Assembly: GCA_010094025.1 (NCBI GenBank)
Contig: ML991806.1
Coordinates: 244,739-308,738, forward strand
Direction of reading: 5' to 3'
Source: Viridothelium virens
Lineage: Eukaryota; Ascomycota; Dothideomycetes; Trypetheliales; Trypetheliaceae
DNA: 64,000 nt
In this document: positions 22,272 to 34,977 of the stretch, one piece after another
How the letters are laid out: the number at the start of each line of letters is the position of its first letter
Position numbering within the stretch: the stretch's first letter is position 1
The notes under the pieces: generated by a model
Databases searched by the model: none
What the model was told of the DNA's origin: nothing
Seen by the model: only the letters and a program-made list of their open reading frames with translations
Program-made: the position numbers and the translations under genes

Positions 22272-23347
22272 TGAGAAAAGTTGAAAACGTAATGAACGAT
22301 TCCATCGCGTTTTCTAATGTTAGGCTGACAGTCTGAAACTGCCTTGTGGCACAGATGCTGCACGTTGCGGCTTGTACAAGTGGTCCTTGGATTTGGTTGG
22401 CTGGCTCTTAAGCGCCGACTTGGGCCTTGGTACTACTCTCGTAAAGGACAGAATGAAGCATCGCCTCAAGGTAATTTTAGTGAAAAAAACACTGAGGCAC
22501 ACTTTCCAAGCCACTGAATGATCATTTTATTAAGTCTGTCGAGGCGTAGTTGAGCTCATTTGCCGTTTCCTTGACATTAGCGGCACCGCAAAAGCAACCA
22601 TCTCCATAGAAAACACTTTTGAGAGTAATAGCTTACGAAAAGCTGTACCACAGAACTGAACAGCCCGAAAATGGTAGCATATAAGTGACCAAAGGAGATA
22701 TCAGCAGTAGGAATAGGCAATATCCGGCCAAAGAGTTCGACGGTTGAAGAAATTTGCTTGGAAAGACAGTGCCCTTGTTCCCAGACGCAGGCGAGGCGGA
22801 CTCTACCCAATCACGCATAGGGTCGCGTATGTAAGATAGCAATACGATACTTGAAAACGAAAGAGTTGAGTTTCAATAATCTCACTGCGAATCGCATTGC
22901 GCCATCATCCGTAGGAGCTCCTCACCTCCTATCTCCTGCGGAAACTGGGGCATCGAGCTAGCAAAGAAGTTTGGACTGTGGATAATAAATACATCGCACT
23001 GCAATGAAAGACCCTTCGAGTCACCGGAGCCATCAGTGCTAGCTAGCGTGTTCAATCGAATATAAATGAGAAGACTGTAGAGAAAGATTCAAGAAACTGG
23101 TAATCTAGCCTGTGTTCGGCTAGAATTTCCGCTTCTGGCCCCTACATCTAATATCCCCATGCTCTAGAGTGCCTTCTTGTCGCGCGCGAACCTCGACGAA
23201 TATATTACCATGGGCTCTTAGCCAGAGCTGTTCCTTGCAAATCTGCCTTAGTGAAAAACTTGGGAAATTTCTTCATCCCGACGTAACGACTTGGATTTTA
23301 TTTCACTCCGATAGATCTCTTTTCCCACGCAATCCAGTCTTCCGAAG
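22272..23347. other. intergenic between divergent genes
   Basis: 1.08 kb separates the two divergent starts (22271 minus, 23348 plus). Only shadow-sized frames exist. It should hold both promoters; no motif can be singled out. Confidence 0.5.
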
Positions 23348-24059
23348 ATGTCTCTCTTGAATGCTAAAGTCGACTCCACGGAACCACTTGTGAGCCAACA
23401 AGCCTTCTTGAAATCCTGACCGGCTTAACATCTCCACCCCTCGTCAGGACCCTTCGACAGCAAAATGGACGCGCTTGAACCTCGTCCACTACACAGACCC
23501 TAACAAGAAACAACGCAGCTGGGAGTACGCCTCCCGCTCAACGCGCCCTAAGAATAGTGACATCGATGGCGTTGGCATCGTTGCTATCCTCAAAGGTCCC
23601 AAACATCCCTCTAATACCGCCGATACTGCCGATACAGAAGAGCCACGAATACTACTTCAAAAGCAGTTTCGGCCACCTATTAACAAAGTATGCATTGAGG
23701 TTCCTGCTGGACTAGTCGATGAGGGCGAGACGGGCGCTCAAGCCGCTGTCCGAGAACTCAAAGAGGAGACGGGGTTTGTGGGTACCGTAGACGAGGAGAC
23801 GCCCGTCATGTTCAACGACCCCGGGTTCTGCAACACGAATCTCACGATGGTGCATGTGAATGTGGATTTGGAGAAAGAGGAAAATAGACGGCCAAAGCCG
23901 GAGTTGGAGGAGAACGAGTACATCGAATGTTTCACGGTGGAACTGACGAGGCTATATAAGGAGTGCAGAAAGCTGGAAAAGGAGGGTCATGCGATTGATG
24001 CAAGAGTGGGCACATTGGCTGAGGGAATTGAAATCGCGAGACAGTGGGGAGTTCGATGA
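23348..24059 (+). CDS. YSA1: ADP-ribose pyrophosphatase (Nudix hydrolase)
   Basis: It hydrolyses ADP-ribose and related ADP-sugars to AMP and the sugar phosphate, limiting free ADP-ribose. Two exons (23348-23389, 23448-24059) give 217 aa. Exon 1 encodes MSLLNAKVDSTEPL; the 58-nt intron joins it to DPSTAKWTRLNLVHYTDP, the usual N-terminal layout of the fungal enzyme. The Nudix box is complete: GLVDEGETGAQAAV then RELKEETGF fits GX5EX7REUXEEXGU. A conserved downstream segment reads DPGFCNTNLTMVHV. No targeting peptide is visible, so it is probably cytosolic. The ATG in exon 1 is preferred because an ATG at the start of exon 2 (near 23465) is in another frame. Confidence 0.93.
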
Positions 24060-24675
24060 ACTGAGTTGTCCTTGCAAAACCCCAAAGAATTGACGGAAGG
24101 GTGGAATGTAGAGTACGAGTCGTCCTGGTGGACTTCTGAAAACCAGATATCCCGAGCCGTGGTAATGTGCTGCGCTATATCTTAGGTAGGTAAGTAAGCT
24201 ATCCTGCCACGAGGTAGGCACCAGATATTCCTGCTCTATGTAGCCCAACTCAGGCCAGGCCAAGCAACGATTGGATTACATCTCTTCTGCTAGATTCTGT
24301 TGCTTAGACTTGTGTAGTAAACACTTTCCAGTGGTCAGGTCTTGGTGGACTTGCGAATGCACCTCTTTCGTCAGAAAGGAGTCATTGTAATCTTTACGGC
24401 TACCCATGAGTCGACACCAAGCACGGAACAGTCCAGGTATTTTTGTGGATCTATCACGAAACTACTCATGCTTTTGGGGCACTATAGACAATCATAACAT
24501 TGGAAAAGACCCACAGACGCCAGGAAGCTCAGTTCATAGCAACCACCAACGTCCGTACAAATGCACAGTAGGTTCTACCTTGACATCCTCTGCTTCTGCT
24601 TCTTCCATCTTGCGAATTTGCTAAGCAGTCTTAGTTTGCTGAGCAATCGCGTCTTCAACATTTCCATCACTCCTC
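24060..24675. other. intergenic between convergent genes
   Basis: 616 bp between the convergent stops of the Nudix gene and CTP synthase. It should hold both 3' untranslated regions. No gene is seen. Confidence 0.55.
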
Positions 24676-26937
24676 TCAAAATTCTCCTAAACCGAGCTTG
24701 CCCATCCCATTCACCAAACCACCATTCATGCCCGATGTCTTATCTTTCCCCTGCGCCTCAAGCTCGAGCTCTCTCGTCACCGGCTCCAGCACGCCCGCAC
24801 TCGCTGCCACAAATCCAAGATACGGCTTACTCGGTTGGAGCACGCGACTCAGATACTCGGGATGAAACTGCACGCCCACAAACCAATCATGATCCTTCAA
24901 CTCCACAATCTCCATCCTCTCCCCCTTCTCATCCTTCCCGACAAAATGCATCCCCGCCTCCTGCAACCGCTCAATATACTCCGGATTCACCTCATACCGA
25001 TGCCGATGCCTCTCCCACACCTCCTGCCCCCCACCATACAGCCTCCTCAGCCGACTCCACTCGCTCCCCTCCTGAAACCGCGACTTCCTCAATCCCAAGC
25101 GCATCGTCCCACCCATCGTCACCTTATCAATCTCCGGCATATACACCACGACGGGGTCCCTCGCAAGATCATCGAACTCCGCCGACGTCGCAGCCTCCAG
25201 CCCGCACACGTGCCGCGCGTACTCGATCACCGCGATCTGCATGCCGAGGCAGATGCCGAGGTAGGGCTTGTTGTTCTCGCGGGCCCACTGCGCGGCGGCG
25301 AGCATGCCGGCGGTGCCGCGCACGCCGAAGCCGCCGGGGATGAGGATGCCCTGCGCGTTGATCACGGCGTGCCATGCTTTGTGGTAGCGGGAGTGGTTGG
25401 TGATGGTTTGGGACTGGGATGGGGTCGGGCTGGCACCGTTGGAGAGGGCGTGTGGGCGTTGCGAAGCGGACGAGGCGGAGCGGTTGGGGATGGCGGTGCT
25501 GGTGGTGCTGGTTGAGGGGGGGCACGAGGGGGTGGGTGTCGAGGACGGGGTTGGTCGTTCGAGGTGCGATGCGTCGACCCAGGTGAGCTCGAGTTTGCGG
25601 TGGCAGCGCATGGCGGCGTGTTCGAGGGACTTGACGACGGAGAGGTAGGAGTCGTGGAGTTCGGTGTACTTGCCTACGAGGACGATCTTGACGGGCTCAA
25701 AGTGGCGTTCTAGACCAATAGAAAGCTCCTTCCAATGTTCCCATGTTTGTTGGCCACGTTCGTAGAGCGAGGTGGAGATGGAGGTAAGAGTCGTGGGGGT
25801 TAACGGAGCCGCGTCGAGGTGAAGAATGTCGCGCAGGAGCTCAGTGAGACCTTGCTGCTCGAGAAGCATCGGAACCTGATAGGTCGATGGCATGTCACGA
25901 ACACCAACCACTTGGGAGGGTTCGACTTGGCAGAAACGGGCAACTTTGTCGATAGATGAATCTGAGAGGGGAATCTCACAACGACAAGCGATCTGGCCCA
26001 AGTATCAAGTCAGAACCGGGCAGAGAATGCAAGGTTTCGTCGTAGAATGAACACATACGAGATCAGGTAGAAGACCCATGCTCCTCACACTCTTAATGTT
26101 TTGTTGCGTTGGTTTGGTCTTTTGCTCTCCCCCTATGACCGGGATGTATGAGACATGGATCTGCAGAAAATTGTTCTTGCCCGCTCTCCTTCGCAATTGT
26201 ACAAGTCCCTCAATGAACGGCATACTCTCCATATCGCCCACTGTTCCCCCCAGTTCAATAATGCAGACATCGGGGGTTTCATTGGTATCGTCGACAGGTT
26301 TTTTAGCCACACGCTCGATCCAGTCTTGAATTGCATCTGTTATGTGTGGAACAACTTGCACAGTGTGCCCGAGATAATCGCCTCGCCGCTCCTTTTCTAT
26401 GACATGCTGGTATATTTTGCCCGTGGTGATGTTGTTTTCACGGGTTAACGTAATGTTTAAGTAGCGCTCGTAATTGCCAAGATCGAGGTCGACTTCGCCG
26501 CCATCGTCGAGTACAAAAACCTCGCCATGCCTGCAAAGCAAGCATTAGTCATTGATAGCAGCACACGCGATAAGATGGCCGGTCGCACTCTCTAGGATTC
26601 ATAGTCCCAGCGTCGACATTGAGGTAGGGATCAATCTTGATAGAAGAAACGTGAAGACGGAGTCAGCATCACCACGAGAATGCGTAGTTTAACGCGTCGA
26701 TCTTGGAGACTACCTATCTTCAGGCCAATTGTCTTGAGTAGTAGACCCGTGGAAGAGGCTTTGACGCGTTATAATAAGCACTTTGCGCGAAAATGCGCGG
26801 TGTATACAAAGGTTCAGCCATACCAATGATGCCCTTCCCGACCCCACTAATGACACCTGAGCATTGTAAGTGAGTATTGCGGATTCTGGGGGATGGCATC
26901 TTTCTTCCTCACCTCCTGAAACAAGAACGTACTTCAT
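24676..26937 (-). CDS. URA7: CTP synthase
   Basis: It makes CTP from UTP, ATP and glutamine, the last step of pyrimidine nucleotide synthesis. Six exons (26913-26937, 26824-26856, 26718-26758, 26589-26650, 26059-26530, 24676-25992) give 649 aa. The synthase half runs [57 protein letters not shown] and GEQKTKPTQ. The glutaminase half has [10 protein letters not shown], the nucleophile Cys459 in YLGICLGMQ, and [12 protein letters not shown] with the His/Glu pair. Linker residues about 357-413 are a Ser/Thr/Pro-rich insert not needed for catalysis, explaining the extra length over the roughly 580-aa yeast enzyme. Four introns are ordinary GT-AG. The fifth (26651-26717) lacks a usable AG acceptor and is best read as AT-AC. 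Metabolic filament formation is known for this family; nothing here tests it. Confidence 0.95.
26651..26717 (-). other. atypical intron of CTP synthase, apparent AT..AC ends
   Basis: The conserved protein needs [12 protein letters not shown] across this junction. Exon 3 ends CTGAAG; exon 4 must begin GTTTCTTCTATCAAG. The only AG between the branch-like CTGAC and the exon would force a stop. Cutting AAG|ATAGGTAG ... TCTTCAC|GTT gives a 67-nt intron with AT and AC ends and restores the frame. A GTAGTC donor with a CG end (26650-26713) also keeps frame but inserts one residue. A base error at the acceptor is a third option. Confidence 0.55.
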
Positions 26938-27466
26938 GGCGAGGAGATCAAGTGGTTTTAGGTGGAAGTACCCGTACTTGTGTCTCGAAGCAAACGGAAA
27001 AAAAAAAGATGGTGTGGGGATAGTGGGCACTCGACGAGGGTCTCGCATGTGCATGGGTGCACCTCCTACTCCGTACCATGGAGCGCGTGTGATATTAGTG
27101 GGGCGCGGGGCTTTCCACAGGAAATCGCAGCCAGGATTTATCTCAGGTACGCTAAGATAGCAGACTTCATATTTTAGACTCGGCCGTCGATAAATACGTT
27201 AGATAGCTAGTCTTGAGAATGAAAAGACCTGTGAAAGGTGGAAATGCCGTAGTCTTTCGCTGCTGGATCAGAGGCCGCTCAATTTCGCTTCATCACAAAA
27301 CCCTGAGACCGCTAGAACAGCCCAAGATCGCTGATGCTTACTTCCTCGAGGAGTATCCAAAATGAAAAGAGGATCAAGTTGCAGACTTTTACACACACGC
27401 ACGACTTACCATGTCTACTTGTCGCCCTCTGACATGGCAGTTTAAGGGGTTCACATATTTTGTGAC
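26938..27466. other. intergenic, CTP synthase promoter
   Basis: 529 bp between the CTP synthase start and the velvet-gene stop; both genes are on the minus strand. It includes one TACTCCGTA word near 27069, a recurring intergenic motif in this window. No gene is seen. Confidence 0.5.
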
Positions 27467-28883
27467 TTATTGACTTCGCATACGCTTTCCCTTCCCCTTG
27501 CTGCTCGAATCATCGCCGTCATCATCGCCATCATCGTCATCGTCATCAGGGCTCTTGCCTTTACCAACTCTCTTTTCGTTTCCCTTCTTGACTTGGATGT
27601 TGCATCCCTGTGCTTTCAAAGCCTTCGTCAGTGCACTGCTCGGCCTCATGCCCGGAAAGTCTTTGGCTGCATAGACAGTGAAGACATCAGACATGATGTG
27701 GGCCAATAACGGGTTAGTGCCCCCAACAGGTAGGTTCAGCGGATCGATACGCATCAAAACAAAGCGAAGTCGATATTTGCCAGGTTGGCGGCATGACAGA
27801 TCCGGAAAGCAGAAGAAGCAGCCCTCCATACCAGTTTCGTCCTTCGCCACTGATGGAGAAGAAACCACTTGCCCCATCAATTGCCTGGTTGGCCGCCTTT
27901 GGTCGGGGACCACAGGTGTCTCAGCATCACCTGCCTCATTCCAGAGGGTGCAATGGAGAACATTGAGATTGTACTTCATCTCCTCCCAATCCAAGCCACC
28001 ACTGCTCGAATCGGTGACGCGGAGCTCTAGAATTGGCGGTGGATCGATAACGCGGCGATCACGTTCTCCGTAGCCGCACGCTCTTGCAGCAACAGGCTGC
28101 TGGCGGATTTGCAAATGATACTTCAGATGCCTAGGAAGCTCGGTCAGGCCAGTCGACTGCAAACACATCTGCTCATACCTACATGGTTTGACGCGCTGGC
28201 TGATCTGCATTAGAGCTTGCAATACCGGGGCCAGCTGACGGCCCACGGGCCAAAGGAACACCTGAACCAGTCGAACGTGGTTCTCTGAAAGATTGGTAGC
28301 TTCTATGGCTGCCAGCATAATCTATTGGTTCCCTGGCCGGGCTGACATGTCGAGGTGGTATCTCATACCTTGGCGTGGAACCTTGAGGGATCTGTCTGGG
28401 GATGTCTCTTGTCTCCTCTTGCCTCGATCTCTGCTGAGATGGGTGGTGAGGTGAGATTCCCTCATGCCGTATAGAAGGAGACCGCTCCGACCGATGGTAT
28501 AATGGCGGGACTGTCTCGTATTCTAGCCTTGATCGAGAGGACTGCTGTCGAGTTGGTAAGGCTCGGGCAAACGGGGCGGATGGTGGGGGCGGTGGCGAAT
28601 GCGTCCATTGCAGTGGTCCCGGCACAAGCTGAATGGCAGGTAGAGTCTGAGTCGAGGGGATGTGATTTGATACTAGTGGTCGCACCGGGGCTCGATGATT
28701 CGCGGGCGGGACCACAAGAGGGGGCAATTGTGGAGGTGGAGGAGGGGGTGGTAGGCGGGGTCGAGGATGGCCTAGAAACGAAGGGGGAGGGAGCAGTGGA
28801 GGCCGTTGAGTCTCAGCCATGCTTTGCGAACGAGACGACGACTCTCGCGGATGAACCGGCGAAGGCGGAGAGCTTCGTGGCAT
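27467..28883 (-). CDS. velvet-domain regulator, VelC-like
   Basis: A nuclear regulator of fungal development and secondary metabolism; velvet proteins bind DNA through an NF-kappaB-like fold and form dimers. The first ATG is at 28881-28883. Residues 1-210 are Pro/Ser/Arg-rich and disordered. The velvet domain covers about 225-420: LKYHLQIRQQPVAARACGYG, ERDRRVIDPPPILEL, VLHCTLWNE, GCFFCFPDLSCRQPGKYRLR and FPGMRPSSALTKALKAQGC. The split layout, with a Pro-rich N-terminus and C-terminal velvet domain plus the ARACGYGERDRR signature, favours VelC over VosA, VelB or VeA. The domain is in a different frame from the N-terminus. A 46-nt intron (28216-28261, phase 1) joins them as 456 aa, but that intron is short and has no clear branch site, so the junction is uncertain. 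The tail has an Asp run and a basic stretch (KGKGKRMRSQ). Confidence 0.85.
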
Positions 28884-31800
28884 GTGCAAGCTCAACTGTC
28901 GTCATGTAGCGCAAGCATGCATCCGCTACCGGGGTGATATTCGTCTTGTAACGTCGGAGCATCCCCGAAAGAATTGGCGAGCGCGAGGCACAGTAGACGA
29001 GAGCGAGCGCCGGTTCTGGTCGTGTTGTGCACACAACGCACAAAACGGATGCGTGCGGAGAAAGTCCTTTATCACCTTTCGAAGATGATGTCTGCACGGG
29101 TTCCAAACAATGCGCCGCTACGCAACTGTATGCAGGTCGAAAGGAAGTTTCCTGGTCTTAGGGTCTCGTGGTGACCCCAATGCCCGACGCAGATCCCCAA
29201 GGGATTGTGCACACTAGGTCAAGCGAAAGGGTCAGGCGTGTAGTCTCATAGATTAGCGGTGAAAACCAAACCATATGCATAGTGGCACACCTTCAAGGCG
29301 AAGATGGCGATAGATCACGGATCAGAGATTTTCTGCCATGCATCTGAGACAGTCGCAGATAGATCAGAGGTGTGCTGATTCTGAGGACATGCTCGGGGGT
29401 AAGAGAGGCTGGTGGAGAAGTCTTCCAATCGAAGAAAAAGGGATCAACCCCCGACCTACCAGCGATTGGCAGGCATTCAAGAGGGCCGGCCCTAGGGCAA
29501 TGCAGTGTGCTCGGACAAATGTGCTGCTACGATGGCAACATGAGACAGGCACAACAGTGCGAACATTGAGCAGTTGTCAACGGCGATGAGGCCACAACCG
29601 AATCTGGCGAGAAGACCGATTTTCTGGAGGCACGAGAGGGGAGGTTCGGGTACCAGTCGGGACCAGGATTCAGCAGCTGCATGGAATGCAGGTAATATCC
29701 AGGACGCCGGACAGGTGCCTCTTGCAGCAGCAGTAGCTTGGCCAAGTCGGCGCTTGTGCAGCTCTAGTGAAGCTGTTCGTTTCTTTCGCCAGCGGGCCGA
29801 GAGGTGCAGGCTGCAACTAGCACCGCCCTGAGCCGCCGACTCGTAGAAGCAGATGCTGCAAGCTACGATCCCGGCGCTTTTTGGATGCAGCCCTCAGGCT
29901 TGATAAACTGCCACTCTGCCAGATCGTAGTGCTCTGCTGCAGCCGGGGACGCAGACAGTAATCCCACACGATAGCGCGCCCCGTACGACGCCTGGGAGAC
30001 GCGACTGCATCCCACAACCTGCGTCTCCAGCGCGGAAAGGACTTCTCCAAGCAGACGGCCGGGGTCGAGCCATTGGATGACCTGTCGTACCAAACGCCCG
30101 CCAAACCGCCGTCTGGTCCATGACATCGTCGTCGTTTTCGTGGAGACGTCTCATCCGTCGCAACGTCGAATTAGCCGGGACCAGGATGATCGACAAAGCA
30201 TCATCTCAAAACCTGGAAGTGGAGCGAATTCCAGATGCAAGGTGCAACTCTCCTTGCAGTACTTGCCTCAACCAAATGTCACCTCGGCAATAGCCGCGGC
30301 GCCGTCAACGCTTAATTCAACATCCTGGCCCCTCTCCTGGCGAAAAAAAATACTCCTTTTATCACGTTCCAAGCTTCTTCTAGTGGGGCATAAATTGCCT
30401 TTTTTTCCGCGAACATTTTGGGCTTGAGGTAGTTCATGTAAATTCAAGTCCAACTGTGATTGATGTGCTTTCCCAGACGACTTTGCAGGGCCACCAAAAG
30501 AGTCGGCTTGGCCCGGAAGATCTTCGCCTCACTCCGAGCATCATCTCGGAAGTACAATACTGCAATCCTTGTTATAAGTCCAATCCCTCTTAAATGTGGC
30601 TCAAATCTGCCGGCCTTATCCTTTACACTCCTCTACCGGACAACATCGTTGGATACAACAGTGCGATACACCCTGATCCTCACAAGTCTCTCTCTAATTA
30701 CGGAGCAATAGCTTAGCAAGACAACGCGTAACGGACTTCCTTCCCCATGAACCTGGAGGTAGTGCTTGGGCATCAACGGTCGTCAACGGACAACGGACCA
30801 ACGGCTGACCGGGTCCTTGGGCATTGCAGCATTGCGCACATCCCGTCAGACTGTCTTGCGCGATACCACCTGGCCGGTGCTCTACCTACGGTAAAGCAGC
30901 GCACCTTTGCGACTCTTGAGTACGAGTAAGCCTACCTCACCAAATCAACGCCGTGACGGGAAAGCGGCGCGGGAAGCCCATTTCAAATTATGGCCTGATT
31001 CTGCACTTGTGCCGACTAAAAAGTCGACCGCTAACGCATGGAGAAATAGCCGGGCATCAGCTCGAATAGGACTCTCATATTGTTTTTTCCCAACGCACTT
31101 GCGATTCCAGTCGTTCGCGGCTCGTCCTGACTAAATTCGTTGGAATCCGACAAAATGGCCCGCTCTCTGAACCGGGTCTCCCGCGGGCCAAGATACTGCT
31201 TCTAGACGCATTCCGTACTTTATGCACATACAGGCAGCAGTATCTGTGATGCCTAACGTCAGCCCGCCCGGGGCTTTCTCGTCTCTGGGTCCTGCAGAGA
31301 CAGGCAAGATGCCGTAACGGCAAACGCTCACAAGACAATGTTGGAACTTTAAGCCGCGAGTGACATTAATATCCTAGTATTCAGCACCGAGTCTTCTAAA
31401 ATTCCATTGCTGTCTCTAGAATTGACGGCCAGCGTACGGGTACAGCCGAAGAAACTATTAAAATATTCTCGCTGATGGACTTTTTTTCATGCGAGACGGA
31501 TCTGAGGATTTGCTTTGCCTGGTGAGATTGACTAGATGTGATTCTAACTATAGTGACGGTCGGACCCGAACAGTACTGTGACATTTACAGTATTCCGGGG
31601 ATTGGAGCGGCAGAAGAACCCCGTGGTTCCCTGCCAGTTGGTGCATCTGGAAATCACAGGTAACCGGGCTAAGCAGCAGCAGTCAAGGCTTTGCAACGCC
31701 TGGATCAGCGGCACGAGCGAGGCTAAAAACTGGTTTGGTTGAATGACGGCCTGACGGTACTGCAGTAGATCGGCAGTCAGCACCGGATGACTTCTAGCCC

Positions 31801-33725
31801 ACAATAACGAATATTTCGTCAAAACTGTTCAGAGATATGAGAAAATGCATCTTAGTTCTTTGGACACAGACTATCGTCGATTTTGTTTCTGAGTGCTCTT
31901 GAGGAGAGATGCTCTTAATATTAATCCGAAAGGTTTGAGAGACAGCTGAAAACTTAGAAGGCCCAATGAGTCGATCACGACAGCGACCGCCAAGTTTTAG
32001 TGTAATTCTCTATACCATGGATTCCATTTCGAATTTTTCAAAACTCATGGATGTAGCAGCATCAGATACTACTAAGGAAGGAACATCTGATGTTGCATTC
32101 GCTGTTCTAGTAATCACGTTTTGATTCGCTTGTTAGGCTCCAACGATGAAGACCAAGTACGAATGTCGAGAGCCCGACAGCCCAATGGTAATGGTATCTG
32201 ACCGAACTCTAAAATCCTGAACAACTCGTATTCAGCTTTGTTCTATTACCCTTCAAGCTTTAGAGCTATCGAACATGCTCTGTACGGAGTACTTCCAAAT
32301 CTAATAGAAACATCCCAGATGGGTTTACATGAGGCATTTCTTTTTCTCCTTTAGCCGTTGTACTGGAGGCTTGCTCGTCCACGATCCCTTGGATGATACG
32401 GCCTAACTGTCAAGGGTCATGTCACATAAACCGAACATAGCGATACTCCGCGAGCGTGATGCCTTAGCTACCAAGGAATCCGCGCCTTACCAGTGATCAT
32501 GCGTACTCCACTGTCTCCCAAAGTAAGCCGTAGTGAAACTTGTGGCAAGATGCGCCTGAGCAAGCTCATTTCAGATCGGAAGACGGTGTTTCAAGATAAA
32601 GATCAGGGCGTCATTATGCAAGGTATCAGCTTGGAGAAAAGCCGTATTCAGTGGATTTAGTATGGATCGGGCAGATCGAGATGATATTGACCTCGACCTA
32701 GAGGAACAGGTAGTTTATATGCAGCTCTTCTGAAGCAGGCTCCAACTGCTATTGCCGAGAGATGCCTGCTTTCATCTACCGACTGCTTGAATGGAAGTTG
32801 CCACCTACCTATTCCACAGTTGTAACAGAATAGTAGTTGCCCCCTCCGCCGGCCTAAGAGGACGCCGATTTCAGAGAATCGGTGTTTGAGCCAATCCGAT
32901 CGAGGCGAGCATAGATGACTGGAGCCCGTACAAAAGACCAGCCTGAGAGTCCCACCCATGTCATGGGCAGAGGTAACACTATCAAAACGAGCTCATATCG
33001 ACTGTAGTGCTTTTGAAGGCCTCCCAACCCTCATCCTTTCACACTTGACGACGGTGCTGCAGGACAGGGCAACAGACGGGTCTGTTCCCGAGGAAGCTGC
33101 CTTTATTACGGAGGGAGTTGGAAGGAACGCCTCACTTTCACCCAAGCGAATGTATCTTAACCAGCCGATCTTACATTTTCTTTGATTGTCTGAAGTTACG
33201 ACTCATTGTATCCTGCCAGCCCGTGTGACCTGGCATACTATAGTGGACACAATATCTCTCGCAACATTCGAGTTGCCCGGCCGAAAGCTTTCTTCACAAT
33301 TGTCTTCGCTGACGACGGTAAGTAGGTATAAATGGACTGTGTAAGGGATAGCATTTACAAACCTAAGTCAACAGATGTTCATCGGCCCATTGTTGATAGA
33401 GTACATATTCAATGTTAGTTCTGACGAATGCAATATTAGCAGAAACTTGAGAATCAGTACTGAATATTCAAAAGATCCCGGATCTGCCATCCCCTGGACC
33501 AAGCACTGGCCCCGTCCACGTTTCCAACAATTCGGATACTCTCACCTACCCGAAATTGCGCATTACGTGGGCTGGAAGGCACGATTGATTTAATGCACTG
33601 CGGAATAGTTGTATGAGTCTGCCACTTCGAAACCAGGATGGCCAGAAGTCACTGCTAAGAAGTCACTGGCTCCGTGGGATAGTTGACGAAAGTTGTAACA
33701 CCGCATTGGGTAGGTTGGCTTTCGA
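28884..33725. other. 4.8-kb gene-poor stretch
   Basis: No convincing protein gene, RNA gene or mobile element is visible. About 29,820-30,190 is GC-rich and open in several minus-strand frames but shows no domain. It lies upstream of the velvet gene and may be its promoter and leader, since developmental regulators often have long ones. About 31,800-32,700 is more AT-rich and dense in stops. One TACGGAGTA word occurs near 32,283. Confidence 0.5.
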
Positions 33726-34977
33726 TTATTGCAGATAATATTCAACTACCTTGTTCCCATACCATTTACGCCCCACATCTTCATGGCTTCGCAGCCACTT
33801 GCGTAGTTGCGACTCGCCAAGGCTATCCCAACGTGAATCAAGGAAGGCCGAGACTCCATCTGTCGCTTTCCCATGCGCTCGCAGGTTACGAACAAATTGA
33901 GGGATGTATGATCGGATCTCGGAGACAGTCATGTCAAGCGGGAGACCCTGGAAAAAGGGTATGGAGTACCTTGGGCTAGATGTGGGACTTCGGGCCTGTC
34001 TCATTATTAATCATTGAAGATAATCTACAGAGTGAAGTGCTCGTACCTTCACTCTGTGCACGGTGGCTTTTACTGCACCCTCAGTCGCGGCTTCGAATGC
34101 ATTGCCAAAATTTACCACAAAGGTACCAGGTACCGGGGGGGCCTCAATCCATTTCCCGTCAGAGCCAAGCACTTCCAGGCCCTCCTCCTTGCCAACTTGG
34201 TACAAGAACGTTAGCCAGCCAGAAGAGTCCTTATGAGCTCCGACACCTTGCTCTTCCTTTTCATCTTTTGCGATCGGTGATCTTGGTGGGTATTTGATGA
34301 GCTTGATCCGGTGTTGTGGTTGCATTTCACCTTTCCAAAAGCTATCGAACGTACCAACAGGGATGCCAAGGGCCTCTTCAACCAGATGTACAAAGCGATA
34401 CGAAAGATCTTGTATTTCAGCATGGTATCTGCAAAAATACGGGTAATATTAGTATTGGGTCCACGTGCTACAAGAGGCCAACAGCCCAATGGGTAGAGAT
34501 AGCTGACTTCATATAAGCATCTCTGAAACCTGAGATCCAATCTTCTGGTGGCCATTGATTTGGCCCTCGAAGTCTCCAATACAATCTTTCATAGTTATCA
34601 ATCCCTTTTGCTTCAGGGTGAATTGCTCTACAATTCCAGATTGCAGGCACGTCACTACCAAAATCCCATTGTTCTCTTAGGTCCTTTTTGCCCAGGGTCG
34701 TCTCTTCTGCATATCCGCTGTACCCTAGAAAGTGCGGCGAATTCATCTTACTGAGTCCATTCTTCAATTCGGGAGGCAGATCAAAGAGGAGGGGAAGTTT
34801 ATCAACCAGGTTATTAATAGTAGATTCGTTCACACCGTGGTTGTTAATGTACAAGAAACCAGTGTGAAATAGAGCATCTTGAAGCTGAGTAAGGAGAGAA
34901 CTGCGATCAGAGGAGGAAAAATTTTGAGAAAGGTCAAGAACTGGAATCGGCGGATGCGATGGATTGGGTGCTGCCAT
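33726..34977 (-). CDS. 2-oxoglutarate/Fe(II)-dependent dioxygenase (IPNS-like)
   Basis: Three exons (34508-34977, 34047-34428, 33726-33995) give 373 aa. The N-terminal DIOX_N region reads PPIPVLDLSQNFSSSDR and FLYINNHGV. The jelly-roll core carries the iron ligands H222 and D224 (GVGAHKDSSGWLTFLYQ) and H281 (KATVHRV), with R293 in SPRYSIPFF as the 2-oxoglutarate anchor. It belongs to the isopenicillin-N-synthase/flavonol-synthase-like family, common in fungi for oxidations in secondary or hormone-like metabolism; the substrate cannot be told. Intron 1 (34429-34507) uses a weak GTCAGC donor but gives the expected AYMKYHAEIQDL. Intron 2 (33996-34046) gives RVKARSPTSSPRYS. No co-clustered synthase is present, so it may act alone. 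Confidence 0.88.

Noticed and set aside
24561-25515. Two long plus-strand frames of 226 and 260 aa
   Set aside because: Both are antisense to the CTP synthase glutaminase exon and are low-complexity.
29820-30196. A gene on the minus strand in the GC-rich patch
   Set aside because: Several overlapping frames are open at once because of GC content; none has a domain, and no exon join to a neighbour is convincing.
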